DNA of 64,000 nt from Massilia sp. 9I (GTDB lineage: Bacteria; Pseudomonadota; Gammaproteobacteria; Burkholderiales; Burkholderiaceae_D): positions 1,189,651-1,253,650 of the forward strand of contig NZ_LR733275.1 of NCBI RefSeq assembly GCF_902506415.1, in the 5' to 3' direction. Below the pieces are notes generated by a model. The model was not told where the DNA came from. It did no database searches and saw only the letters and a list, made by a program, of their open reading frames with translations. Both the position numbers and the translations under genes were made by a program. Of this stretch, positions 54,612 through 62,756 are shown one piece after another. Numbering within the stretch: the first letter of the stretch is position 1; the number at the start of each line of letters is the position of its first letter.

Positions 54612-56732
54612 TTATTTCCCTTTCGTCTGGGCCAGGATGAAGGCATAGGTATCGGCCGCCTCCGCATCCTGCTGCGCGCGCGTCGATCCCATCCCGTGCC
54701 CGGCGTCGAAATCGACGCGCAGCAGCACCGGCTTGCCGCTGGTGCTGGCCGCCTGCAGGCGCGCCGCCATCTTGGCCGGGTGGAAGGGCGCCACGCGCGG
54801 ATCGGTGACACCGGTGGTCAGCAGCACGGCCGGATACTTGCCGCCGTCCTTCACTGCCTGGTAGCTGTCAATGCTCTTCAGGGCCTTGAAGCCGGCCTTG
54901 TCGCGAATCGCGCCCCACTCCGGTTCTTCCGCGAAGCCGTTCTGCTCGGCCACGTAGCGCAGCGGGTTGTGCCAGCCCACGCCCGACACCACGGCCGCGA
55001 ACAGGTCCGGACGCTCGGTCAGCGCCATGCCGGTCGGGATCCCGCCCGCCGAGCGGCCGCCGATGGCGGTGTGGGCCGGCGCGGTATAGCCTTCCTTGTG
55101 CATGTCCTCGACCACGGCGATCAGGTCGCGCCAGGTGTTCGGCTTGTTCTCCAGCTGGCCGGCGCGGTGCCAGCCGCGTCCGTATTCGCCGCCGCCGCGC
55201 ACGTTGGCGAAGCCGACGATGGCGCCCTGGTCGATCAGCGCCAGCGAACGGTTAACAAAAGAAGGCGTGTAGGCTGCGGCGCCATAGCTGCCGTAGGCCG
55301 AGATGAAGGCCGGGTTCTTGCCGTCCTTCCTGAGGCCCTTCTTGTATATCAGGCTGTAGGGGATCTTGGTGCCGTCCTTCGCGGTGGCGAAGCGGCGCTC
55401 GGTGGTGTAGGAACTGACGTCGATGGCCGGTTTCGGCGTGATGCCGGTGTCTGCCACCTTGCCGTTCGCATCGATGCTCCAGATGCCGGTGGGCGTGAGC
55501 CAGCCGGACAGCAGCATGAGGGCGCCCGGCGCGTCCGGGTCGGCAGCCAGGGCCGGCACCGTGCCGTCGAAAGGCAGGCCCACGTTCGCCAGCTTGCCAT
55601 TGGGGTCGAGGCGCAGCACGCGGCCGATGCCGCCATCCATGGCGCGCACATACAGGCCGTCCTTGGCGCGGACCATGCTCTGGAGGACCAGGCCGGATTC
55701 CGCCACCACCTCGCGCGCATTCTTCACCGAGGGCGACTGCGCACTGACCTTCACGATGCGTCCGCGCGGATGGCCACGGTTCGACAGCAGGTAGAGTTCG
55801 TCGCCCTGCAGGTCGGCGCCCGTGACTTCATCCGCGAAGTCGGCCACCGCGGTCCAGCGCGCCCTGCCCGCCAGGACGTCCTGCAGCGGCGCGATCAGGA
55901 TGCGGTTTTCCTGGCGCACGTCGGCCAGGAACAGGAGCGCGTGGCGCGAATGCGGCGTGGCCACCACGACCGGCGCCTGGATGTTGTCGTACTTGACCGC
56001 CCGGTCCTGGCCACGCGCCATCACGATCCGGTCCTTGGCCGGATCCTCGCCCAGTTTATGGAAGCGGGCGCGCGAATCGAGGTAGCGTTCCGGTGTATTC
56101 ACCTTGCCGGTAAGCTGGTTATAGAAGAAGCCGGAGCTGTCTTCCAGCCAGCTCGGGCTGGCGCTCTGGGTGTTGGCAATGCGTTCGGGCAGGATCGCGC
56201 CGCTGGCGACATCCATGATGTGCAGCACCGAGTCCTCGCTGCCGTCCTTCGACAGTCCGTAAGCCAGCTTGCTGCCGTCGGGCGAGGCGCCCCACCAGTC
56301 CAGCGAATAATGGCTGGTGGCGGTATCCAGGGTGGTCGGGTCGACCAGCAGGCGCGTCTTGCCGCCCTCCTGCACGAAGAGCTTGAAGTTGTTGCTGCCG
56401 GCCGGGCGCTGCTGGTAGAAAGTCTTGCTGCCGGCGCGCTCGATGCGGCTGACCGCCGTGACGTCGCCCGACAGTTGCTGGATGCGCGCCAGCAGCTCAC
56501 CTCGCAGCGGCAGGGCGTCGAGCACCGAGCGGGTGTAGGCATTCTGGTTCTTCAGGAAGGGCAGCCAGTCCGGGTCCTTGTCGTTCTCCATCCAGCGGTA
56601 GCGGTCCACCACCTTTTCGCCGAAGTGGGTGTCGGTGACGGGTACAACTTTCGCCACCGGTGGGGCGGCCGCGGCGCCGGCCGCAGCCAGCGCCAGGGCG
56701 GCGCCGCTCAGGAAACGTACAAGTCCAGACAT
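54612..56732 (-). CDS. Prolyl oligopeptidase family serine peptidase (S9A), periplasmic
   Basis: A 706-residue enzyme cleaving after proline in oligopeptides. Signal peptide (about 1-22: SGAALALAAAGAAAA), a short N-terminal helical part, seven-bladed beta-propeller (about 85-420), and a C-terminal alpha/beta-hydrolase domain. Catalytic Ser in GGRSAGGI (usual GGSNGG differs: Arg and Ala flank), Asp in GVTDPRVAPFHPAKM and His in DFDAGHGMG. GGAGGAA supports start 56732. No operon partner. Confidence 0.93.
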   Translation of the reverse strand: MSGLVRFLSGAALALAAAGAAAAPPVAKVVPVTDTHFGEKVVDRYRWMENDKDPDWLPFLKNQNAYTRSVLDALPLRGELLARIQQLSGDVTAVSRIERAGSKTFYQQRPAGSNNFKLFVQEGGKTRLLVDPTTLDTATSHYSLDWWGASPDGSKLAYGLSKDGSEDSVLHIMDVASGAILPERIANTQSASPSWLEDSSGFFYNQLTGKVNTPERYLDSRARFHKLGEDPAKDRIVMARGQDRAVKYDNIQAPVVVATPHSRHALLFLADVRQENRILIAPLQDVLAGRARWTAVADFADEVTGADLQGDELYLLSNRGHPRGRIVKVSAQSPSVKNAREVVAESGLVLQSMVRAKDGLYVRAMDGGIGRVLRLDPNGKLANVGLPFDGTVPALAADPDAPGALMLLSGWLTPTGIWSIDANGKVADTGITPKPAIDVSSYTTERRFATAKDGTKIPYSLIYKKGLRKDGKNPAFISAYGSYGAAAYTPSFVNRSLALIDQGAIVGFANVRGGGEYGRGWHRAGQLENKPNTWRDLIAVVEDMHKEGYTAPAHTAIGGRSAGGIPTGMALTERPDLFAAVVSGVGWHNPLRYVAEQNGFAEEPEWGAIRDKAGFKALKSIDSYQAVKDGGKYPAVLLTTGVTDPRVAPFHPAKMAARLQAASTSGKPVLLRVDFDAGHGMGSTRAQQDAEAADTYAFILAQTKGK

Positions 56733-56876
56733 GGGTTCCTCCGTGTTTATTGTCTGGCAATATTGCCATGAATTAGGAGGACAAAGATTATTTACATGGA
56801 GGCGAGCAAGTCGATGCCGGGTGTAAGGCGGGTTCCGCAACGCGTCCGGATGTTTACCATCCGGTCAAAATTTGCT

Positions 56877-57332
56877 TCACAAGAGCTGTGGCCCGTCGCC
56901 CTGGTCCGACAGTGAGTCGAGCGGATTGCGCAGCCGGCAGGCATCGATCGACAGGCAGCCGCAGCCGATGCAGTCGTCGAGCTGGTCGCGCAGTCGGGTC
57001 AGTTGTGCGATGCGCGCATCCAGCTCGCCGCGCCACAGGCTGGACAGGCGCGCCCAGTCACCCGCGGTTGGCGTGCGTCCTTCCGGCAGCGAGGCCAGGG
57101 CCGCCCCGATCTCGGCCAGCGGAATGCCGATGCGCTGCGCCACCTTGATCACCGCCACCCGGCGCAGCACGTCGCGGCCATAGCGGCGCTGCTGGCCGCT
57201 GCTGCGCACGCTGCGGATCAAACCCTTGGTCTCGTAGAAATGCAGGGTCGACACCGGCACGCCGCTGCGCCGGGCCACCTCCCCCACCGTCAATTGCCGC
57301 CCAATGTCGCCTGGCGTCAGTTTTCCCATCAT
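56877..57332 (-). CDS. soxR: Redox-sensitive transcriptional activator SoxR
   Basis: A 151-residue MerR-family regulator with an N-terminal helix-turn-helix ([23 protein letters not shown]), and the [2Fe-2S] motif C121-x2-C124-x-C126-x5-C132 (CIGCGC then SIDAC) that defines SoxR. It is divergent from a SnoaL-like gene; between them is a canonical SoxR box, so SoxR should activate that gene when redox-active compounds oxidise its cluster. Length agrees with the family (about 150). Confidence 0.95.
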   Translation of the reverse strand: MMGKLTPGDIGRQLTVGEVARRSGVPVSTLHFYETKGLIRSVRSSGQQRRYGRDVLRRVAVIKVAQRIGIPLAEIGAALASLPEGRTPTAGDWARLSSLWRGELDARIAQLTRLRDQLDDCIGCGCLSIDACRLRNPLDSLSDQGDGPQLL

Positions 57333-57338
57333 TGCCCC

Positions 57339-57369
57339 TTGACCTCAACTTAACTTGAGGTTTTACACT
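57339..57369 (+). promoter_or_regulatory. SoxR-controlled promoter with SoxR box
   Basis: TTGACC (57339-57344), a 19-base spacer and TACACT (57364-57369): the elongated spacer is the sign of MerR-family activation. Within it CCTCAA-N6-TTGAGG (57343-57360) is an inverted repeat matching the E. coli soxS SoxR box (CCTCAA...TTGAGG). Directed to the SnoaL-like gene. Confidence 0.9.
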
Positions 57370-57402
57370 CGCCTGCATCCTTTGACAAGTACGGAGAAAC
57401 GC

Positions 57403-57852
57403 ATGCATGCACGCCCATCGACCCAAGACCTGAACAAGCAGCTGGTCCGCGACCTGTACGACTGCATCAACACAAGGAGGCTGGACGAGATGGAGGCGCT
57501 GATCGCACCTGACTTCACGGGACCGCGCGGCGAGCGCGGACCGGCCGAGTTCCGCGCCAACATCGCGACGGTGCTGACGGGATTCCCGGGCGTGCGCTTC
57601 GAGCTGCATGACGTGTTCGCCGAAGGCGACCGGGTGGCGGTGCGCTGGACCTTCCGCGCGCCGCACGACGGCCGCTTCGCGGGCCTGCCGCCGACCCACG
57701 CGCTGGTGACCCAGGAGGGGAATGTGATTTATCAACTGCGCGACCGGCAGATCGTGCGCGCCTGGCTGCAGGCGGACCGCCTTGGCGTCCTGCAGCAGAT
57801 CGGCGCCCTGCCGCGCTCCTTCGCCGACAGCCGCGCCACTCAGCCAATTTAA
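57403..57852 (+). CDS. SnoaL-like ester cyclase / NTF2-fold protein, SoxR target
   Basis: A 149-residue protein of the SnoaL-like fold (NTF2 superfamily): LVRDLYDCINTRRLDEMEALIAPDFTG, EFRANIATVLTGFPGVRFE, and DRVAVRWTFRAPHDGRFAGLPPT. The exact substrate is not predicted. It lies directly downstream of a SoxR box, so it is a likely SoxR regulon member, unusual in not being soxS or a pump. It ends 4 bases inside the convergent phosphodiesterase gene. Start at 57403; the frame upstream is non-coding. Confidence 0.85.
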   Translation: MHARPSTQDLNKQLVRDLYDCINTRRLDEMEALIAPDFTGPRGERGPAEFRANIATVLTGFPGVRFELHDVFAEGDRVAVRWTFRAPHDGRFAGLPPTHALVTQEGNVIYQLRDRQIVRAWLQADRLGVLQQIGALPRSFADSRATQPI

Positions 57853-58682
57853 GGTCGGGTTTCCTGCAGCATCTCGCCCACCACCTGGCGCGTGGCCTCA
57901 TCCCAGTGCGCCAGTACGCGCTGCGGCACGCGGCCGAAGATCGTGGCCAGGCCGCCTTCCTGCCAGCGGTGCAGCGCAAAGGCCGGATCGCCCTGCTCCA
58001 CCAGCGGACGGTTGTCCGGCTGCGCAGCCTGCATCGGTGCGAACGCCAGGCTCAGGTCGGAGGACGAGGACGGACAGGTCGCGACCTGCCGTCCGCGCCA
58101 GGGAAAGACACCGCCCACGTGCACGTGCCCCGTGCAGATCCCCGCGATGGACACGCCCTGCAGGGCCGCGTCCAGCCGCCCAATCCATGCTTGACCCGGA
58201 CCCGGGTCAATCCAGGGAATGCCGACATCGACGGGCGGATGGTGCATGAAGACCAGCGCTGGCGTGTCGCCGCCATCGCGCAGCGCCGCGTGCAGCCACT
58301 GGGCGCGCGCTTCACAGAAAGCGCCGCCATGGCGGCCTTCCTCCAGGCTGTCGAGGATCACCAGGCGAAACGCCCCGAGATCTGTCACGCCCTGCACGAA
58401 GCCATCCGCGAAGTGGTTGTCGCCGAACACGCTGCGGAAGTGTTTGCGGCTGTCGTGGTTACCGAGCGCGAAGCGCACCGGTTGCGGCCAGGCCGCCAGC
58501 GCCTGCTGGAGATGCCGGTAACTCTCCAGCGCCCCGTCGTCGGTCAGGTCGCCGCTCAGGACCAGCAGGTCCGGCCGCGGCAGCATGGACGCCAGGTGCT
58601 CGAGCACGCGCACGAAGCGCGCCAGGTTCGGATGGCCGGCATCGGCATGCAGGTGCAGGTCGGTGACTTGGGCGATCAGCAT
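57849..58682 (-). CDS. Metallophosphoesterase, CpdA-like (cAMP phosphodiesterase family)
   Basis: A 277-residue calcineurin-like phosphoesterase with all five metal motifs: DLHLHAD (near 7), SGDLTDDG, GNHDSRK, FMHHPPV and GHVHVGG. Such proteins hydrolyse cAMP (CpdA) or related cyclic nucleotides. It overlaps the SnoaL-like stop on the other strand by 4 bases. 12 bases downstream of the heptose adenylyltransferase gene, likely the same transcript. Confidence 0.88.
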   Translation of the reverse strand: MLIAQVTDLHLHADAGHPNLARFVRVLEHLASMLPRPDLLVLSGDLTDDGALESYRHLQQALAAWPQPVRFALGNHDSRKHFRSVFGDNHFADGFVQGVTDLGAFRLVILDSLEEGRHGGAFCEARAQWLHAALRDGGDTPALVFMHHPPVDVGIPWIDPGPGQAWIGRLDAALQGVSIAGICTGHVHVGGVFPWRGRQVATCPSSSSDLSLAFAPMQAAQPDNRPLVEQGDPAFALHRWQEGGLATIFGRVPQRVLAHWDEATRQVVGEMLQETRP

Positions 58683-58694
58683 GCCTTGTTCCCC

Positions 58695-59168
58695 TTAGCC
58701 GCGGATCTTCGCCACCAGCTTGGTGGTCGAGCGGTCATGCTCGAAGTCGATGGCCACCGCGCGGCCGCCGTAGGCCAGCACCGCCTGCCCTTCCGGGATC
58801 GCGCTCATGTCGTAGTCGCCGCCCTTGGCGTAGATGTCGGGACGGCTTTCCAGGACCACCTCGAGCGCAGTGTCCTCGTCGAAGTCGACGACCAGGCTGA
58901 CCGATTCCAGCGCGGCCAGTACCGCCATGCGGTCGGCCAGGGTGTTGTGCGGGCGGTCGTCGCCCTTGCCGAGGCGCTTGACGGAAGCGTCGGTGTTGGC
59001 CGCCACCACCAGCGATGCTCCCAGCTCGCGCGCCTGCGCGAGATAGGTCACGTGGCCGCGGTGCAGGATGTCGAACACGCCGTTGGTGAGCACCACCGGC
59101 TTGGGCAATGCGGCGATACGCTGCGCCAGTTCGGCGCGCGTGCAGATCTTGTTTTCGAAGTCAGGCAT
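58695..59168 (-). CDS. D-glycero-beta-D-manno-heptose 1-phosphate adenylyltransferase
   Basis: A 157-residue nucleotidyltransferase corresponding to the C-terminal (RfaE2) half of HldE, acting in ADP-heptose supply for lipopolysaccharide core. Signatures: TNGVFDILHRGHVTYLAQA (GxFDxxHxGH), and ANTDASVKRLGKGDDRPHN. The kinase half (HldE N-terminal) is not attached; the open frame running upstream to 60131 belongs to pilU read out of frame. It follows pilU by 8 bases. Confidence 0.93.
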   Translation of the reverse strand: MPDFENKICTRAELAQRIAALPKPVVLTNGVFDILHRGHVTYLAQARELGASLVVAANTDASVKRLGKGDDRPHNTLADRMAVLAALESVSLVVDFDEDTALEVVLESRPDIYAKGGDYDMSAIPEGQAVLAYGGRAVAIDFEHDRSTTKLVAKIRG

Positions 59169-59176
59169 GGTGTTTC

Positions 59177-60367
59177 TTAAGTGGTTGGTGCGTCGTCTTC
59201 GGGTTCTTCCTCGATCGCCATCGAGAGCTCGGTGGCCTGGCTGCCGCCGGCGGCGCCGCTCGGTCCCTTGCGCTCGCCCGAGAGCTTGATTTGCAGACGC
59301 AGGCCGTTGGCCGAGTCGGCGTTGCGGATCGCTTCGTCGTAGCTGATGAAGCCCTTGTTGTACAGTTCGAACAAGGCCTGGTCGAAGGTGCACATGCCGA
59401 GCTCGCGCGACTTGTGCATGATCTCCTTGATGCTCTGGAAGTTCCCCTTCAGGATCATCTCGCCGATGGTCGGCGTATTGAGCAGGATCTCGATCGCCGC
59501 CTTGCGGCCCTTGCCGTCCTCGGTACGCACCAGGCGTTGCGAGACCACCGCACGCAAATTGGACGAGAGGTCCATCAGCAACTGGTTGCGGCGCTCTTCC
59601 GGGAAGAAGTTGATGATGCGGTCCAGGGTCTGGTTGGCATTGTTGGCGTGCAGGGTGCCCAGGCACAGGTGGCCAGTCTCGGCAAAGGCGATCGCGTGCT
59701 CCATGGTCTCGGTGTCGCGGATCTCGCCGATCAGGATCACATCCGGCGCCTGGCGCAGCGTGTTCTTCAGGGCGTTGTGCCACGAGTGGGTGTCCACGCC
59801 CACTTCGCGGTGGGTGACCAGGCAGTTCTTGTTCTTGTGGACGTACTCGACCGGGTCTTCCACCGTGATGATGTGGCCGGCCGAGTTGCTGTTGCGGTAG
59901 TCGATCATGGCCGCCAGCGTGGTGGACTTGCCGGAGCCGGTGCCGCCGACCACCAGCACCAGGCCGCGCTTGGTCATCACGACGTCCTTCAGCACCTCGG
60001 GCAAGTCGAGCTTCTCGAAGTTCGGAATCTCGGAAGCGATGGTGCGCACCACCATGCCCACGCTCTGCTGCTGTACGAAGACGTTGACGCGGAAGCGGCA
60101 CACGCCGGGCAGCGAGATCGCGAAGTTGCACTCCATCTCGGCTTCGAACTCGGCGCGCTGGCGCTCGTTCATCAGGGACAGGGCCAGGGCGCGCGTGACC
60201 TCGCCCGACAGCCGCTGCTGGCTCAGGGGCTTCATGGCGCCCTGGTGCTTCATGCTGGGCGGGAAATCGCTGGAAATGAACAGGTCGGAGCCGCCGTGGT
60301 GGTGCATCACGGTCAGCAGCTTGTGGATATAGGCCTGGGCTTCCGCCGGGCCGAAGGTCGACGACAT
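59177..60367 (-). CDS. pilU: Type IV pilus twitching motility ATPase PilU
   Basis: A 396-residue PilT/PilU-type hexameric ATPase that retracts type IV pili. Features: Walker A (VGGTGSGKST near 131-140), ITVEDPVEYVHK, Asp box GEIRDTETMEHA, and the AIRNADSANGLRL C-terminal region typical of PilU, followed by an acidic tail (EEEPEDDAPTT). GAGGGA supports start 60367. A TATAAT (60414 to 60409) about 40 bases upstream may be its -10. pilT is not seen in this window. Confidence 0.93.
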   Translation of the reverse strand: MSSTFGPAEAQAYIHKLLTVMHHHGGSDLFISSDFPPSMKHQGAMKPLSQQRLSGEVTRALALSLMNERQRAEFEAEMECNFAISLPGVCRFRVNVFVQQQSVGMVVRTIASEIPNFEKLDLPEVLKDVVMTKRGLVLVVGGTGSGKSTTLAAMIDYRNSNSAGHIITVEDPVEYVHKNKNCLVTHREVGVDTHSWHNALKNTLRQAPDVILIGEIRDTETMEHAIAFAETGHLCLGTLHANNANQTLDRIINFFPEERRNQLLMDLSSNLRAVVSQRLVRTEDGKGRKAAIEILLNTPTIGEMILKGNFQSIKEIMHKSRELGMCTFDQALFELYNKGFISYDEAIRNADSANGLRLQIKLSGERKGPSGAAGGSQATELSMAIEEEPEDDAPTT

Positions 60368-60526
60368 GGGGTCCCTCTTGAAAACGCGGGTGAAAATCCT
60401 GCCGGGCAATTATATAGACTATGATTCGCCCATCGTTCCAATTAAATGAAATCTTGGCTGACTAAATGCCAACATTGTGTCAGGATTAACGTAAAGACAG
60501 CCGTGACATCCTGGGACCCGTAGCCT

Positions 60527-61468
60527 ATGACACTGACCGAGCTGAAATACATCGTCGCCGTCGCGCGTGCAAAACACTTCGGCCACGCCGCCGAAGCCTG
60601 CTTCGTCGCACAGCCCACCCTCTCCGTCGCCATCAAGAAGCTCGAAGATGAACTCGGCGTGACCCTGTTCGAGCGCGGCGGTTCCGAGGTCTCGGTGACG
60701 CCGCTGGGCGCCCAGATCGTGGCCCAGGCCGAGCGCGTGCTGGAGCAGACCGCCGCCATCAAGGAGCTCGCGAAGCAGAACAAGGACCCGCTGGCCGGTC
60801 CCCTGCGCCTGGGCGTGATCTACACCATCGGTCCCTACCTGCTGCCGCCGCTGGTCAAGAAGCTGATCGACACCGTGCCCCAGATGCCGCTGGTGCTGCA
60901 GGAGAACTACACGCATAAACTGCTCGAACTGCTGCGCCAGGGCGAGCTCGACGCCGCCATCGTCGCCCTGCCGCTGCCCGAGCACGGCATGTCGATGCAG
61001 ACCCTGTACGACGAGCCCTTCGTGGTGGCGATGCCGCGCTCCCACCCCTGGGCCAAGCGCAAGGAAATCCCGGCCGACGACCTGAAACTGGAAACCATGT
61101 TGCTGCTGGGCGCCGGTCACTGCTTCCGCGACCAAGTGCTGGAAGTGTGTCCGGAGATGGCGCGCTATTCGTCGCCGGGCAACGGCATGCAGCGCACCTT
61201 CGAAGGCTCGTCGCTGGAAACCATCCGCCACATGGTGGCGAGCGGCATCGGCCTGACCGTGCTGCCACGCGCCTCGGTGGCCGACATGCACGATCCCAAT
61301 GGCCTGCTGACCTATGTCCCCTTCGCCCATCCGGCGCCTTCGCGCCGCGTGGTCATCGTGTGGCGCAAGAGCTTTACCCGGCGCGCCGCGATCGACGCGG
61401 TGGCGCTGGCGGTCGGCGAGTGCCACCTGCCGGGGGTGGAGATGGTGACGTTCGAAGCGGCCGCGTAG
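60527..61468 (+). CDS. oxyR: Hydrogen peroxide-sensing LysR regulator OxyR
   Basis: A 313-residue LysR-type regulator, with helix-turn-helix (LKYIVAVARAKHFGHAAEACFVAQPTLS) and the peroxide-sensing pair C199 and C208 in GAGHCFRDQVLEVC, same numbering as E. coli OxyR. It activates catalase/peroxiredoxin genes on oxidation. Divergent from pilU with a 159-base spacer; no catalase gene is adjacent. A short imperfect hairpin follows the stop. Confidence 0.95.
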   Translation: MTLTELKYIVAVARAKHFGHAAEACFVAQPTLSVAIKKLEDELGVTLFERGGSEVSVTPLGAQIVAQAERVLEQTAAIKELAKQNKDPLAGPLRLGVIYTIGPYLLPPLVKKLIDTVPQMPLVLQENYTHKLLELLRQGELDAAIVALPLPEHGMSMQTLYDEPFVVAMPRSHPWAKRKEIPADDLKLETMLLLGAGHCFRDQVLEVCPEMARYSSPGNGMQRTFEGSSLETIRHMVASGIGLTVLPRASVADMHDPNGLLTYVPFAHPAPSRRVVIVWRKSFTRRAAIDAVALAVGECHLPGVEMVTFEAAA

Positions 61469-61470
61469 GG

Positions 61471-61497
61471 GTGATCTGATCCAGTGGACCGGATCAC
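61471..61497 (+). terminator. Imperfect hairpin after oxyR
   Basis: GTGATCTGATCC (61471-61482) and GGACCGGATCAC (61486-61497) pair with two mismatches and a 3-base loop, directly after the oxyR stop. No T tract, so a weak terminator. Confidence 0.45.
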
Positions 61498-61530
61498 GCT
61501 CCACTCAACAAGGTGCTTAGCCTGTACATG

Positions 61531-61657
61531 GACGCCGCCCACGCGTTCAGGCGGCCCAAGAATAGCCGCGCGGTCTGCTCATCCTCCAGTTGAACGCGTG
61601 GACGGCGTCAACGACGCCAGACATTCATGTTTCGCCAGTGGAGCCGCCCACCCTACG
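61531..61657. repeat. Dispersed palindromic repeat, copy B
   Basis: Arms 61531-61549 and 61591-61609 (19 bp, one mismatch) carry the CCCACGCGTTCA core of copy A (45493-45508 there), and the terminal CCGCCCACCCTACG (61644-61657) is identical to the right end of copy A. The left terminal arm is missing, so this copy is degenerate. It reaches into the 3' end of the YaiI gene. Confidence 0.82.
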
Positions 61658-62104
61658 GGTATTCGACCGAGCCAGCTGGCGGTCCAGCGCATTCGCGAAA
61701 TTCCGGCTGTCGGCCTGGCTGAACGCAGGCGGCCCGCCGGTATCGACGCCGCTGCCGCGCAGCTCTTCCATGAAAGCGCGCATGGTCAGCTGCTGGGCGA
61801 TCGTGTCCTTGGTGTACCACTCGCCGCGCGGATTGAGCGGCAGCCCGCCCTTCTCCAGCACCTGCGCCGCCAGCGGAATGTCGCCGGTCACCACGATGTC
61901 GCCGCTGTTCACGCGCGCGACGATCTCGGCGTCAGCCACGTCAGGTCCGCTAGGCACCTGCAGCGCGCGGATGAAGCGAGAACCGGGCACCTTGATCAGC
62001 TGGTTGGCCACGAGCGTGACCTCCAGCTGCAGGCGCTCGGCGACGCGAAACAGGATGTCCTTGATGACGCCTGGGCAGGCGTCGGCATCGACCCAGATAT
62101 GCAT
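61625..62104 (-). CDS. yaiI: YaiI/YqxD-family (DUF188) protein with repeat-derived C terminus
   Basis: A 159-residue protein of the YaiI/YqxD family: start [50 protein letters not shown] and MRAFMEELR. Function unknown; the family resembles PIN-like nucleases. The last roughly 11 residues ([10 protein letters not shown]) are encoded by the terminal sequence of the palindromic repeat and are not family-like, so the original stop was lost to the repeat. Start 62104 fits family; an upstream start at 62146 is less likely. Confidence 0.88.
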   Translation of the reverse strand: MHIWVDADACPGVIKDILFRVAERLQLEVTLVANQLIKVPGSRFIRALQVPSGPDVADAEIVARVNSGDIVVTGDIPLAAQVLEKGGLPLNPRGEWYTKDTIAQQLTMRAFMEELRGSGVDTGGPPAFSQADSRNFANALDRQLARSNTRRVGGSTGET

Positions 62105-62158
62105 GGTGTTGGCGGGCTTGTCGGAAAGGAGCGATTGTACCGGCAAGCCCGCCGATAC

Positions 62159-62728
62159 TCAGTCCTGCTTGCGGCGGCGCGCGGCCATCAGGCCGGCCAT
62201 GCACAGCATCGGCAGAACCAGCGCGGCCGACGAGGGTTCCGGCACGCTGGCGGTAATGCTGAAGCTGTCGCCCGCACGCAGGCCACTGGTTGCCAGCAGC
62301 CAGTCCTGGCCGCCGCCCAGCACGTTCCCGAACTGGAACTCGGCATATTCCGGACGGGCGAAGCTGATCCCGGCCGCGAAGGGACTGGCGTCGATGCTGC
62401 CGACCGTGCCGAAGCTCGCGGTCACGCTGCCAGGCGCGCCGGTAAACGAGATGCCCTGCAGGCTGAAGGTGAAGCGGCTCAGGTCCGCGCCAGCCAGGTT
62501 GCGCACCAGGGCGTTGAAGCTGAGCGGCCCTTGCAGGTCGGCCTCTTCCAGCACGAAGTTCAGGGTATTGCCGCTGAAGTCTTCCAGGTCGAGGTCGAAG
62601 GAGACCAGGCCGGCGCCGCTGTAGTTGGTGACAAGGTTCGAGCCGGTGCTGGTGGTCAGGACCACGGCGTTGGCGGCGCAGGATAGGGATAGGGCCGCTG
62701 CCAGGGTAAACAGTTTAGTCAGTTTCAT
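62159..62728 (-). CDS. PEP-CTERM sorting-signal protein
   Basis: A 189-residue exported protein. Signal peptide (MKLTKLFTLAAALSLSCAANA), a Gly/Ser/Ala/Phe-rich beta-type domain with NFVLEEADLQGPLSFN, and a C-terminal PEP-CTERM: Val-Pro-Glu-Pro-Ser, then a hydrophobic helix, then Arg-Arg-Arg-Lys. Exosortase substrate. Its start is 28 bases downstream of the end of the PhoX-like gene, so the two may be one transcript. The signal-peptide start at 62728 is chosen over the longer open frame. Confidence 0.9.
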   Translation of the reverse strand: MKLTKLFTLAAALSLSCAANAVVLTTSTGSNLVTNYSGAGLVSFDLDLEDFSGNTLNFVLEEADLQGPLSFNALVRNLAGADLSRFTFSLQGISFTGAPGSVTASFGTVGSIDASPFAAGISFARPEYAEFQFGNVLGGGQDWLLATSGLRAGDSFSITASVPEPSSAALVLPMLCMAGLMAARRRKQD

Positions 62729-62756
62729 GTAATAGCTCCGATTGGGATAAAAAGGC

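Noticed and set aside
58695..60131. 478-aa frame that would fuse a long N-terminal domain to the heptose adenylyltransferase
   Set aside because: The upstream part is pilU read in the wrong frame. The real start is the ATG at 59168.
60368..60526. OxyR binding site in the oxyR/pilU spacer
   Set aside because: ATAG/CTAT-like words occur (near 60415) but not in the required four-element spacing, so no site is claimed.
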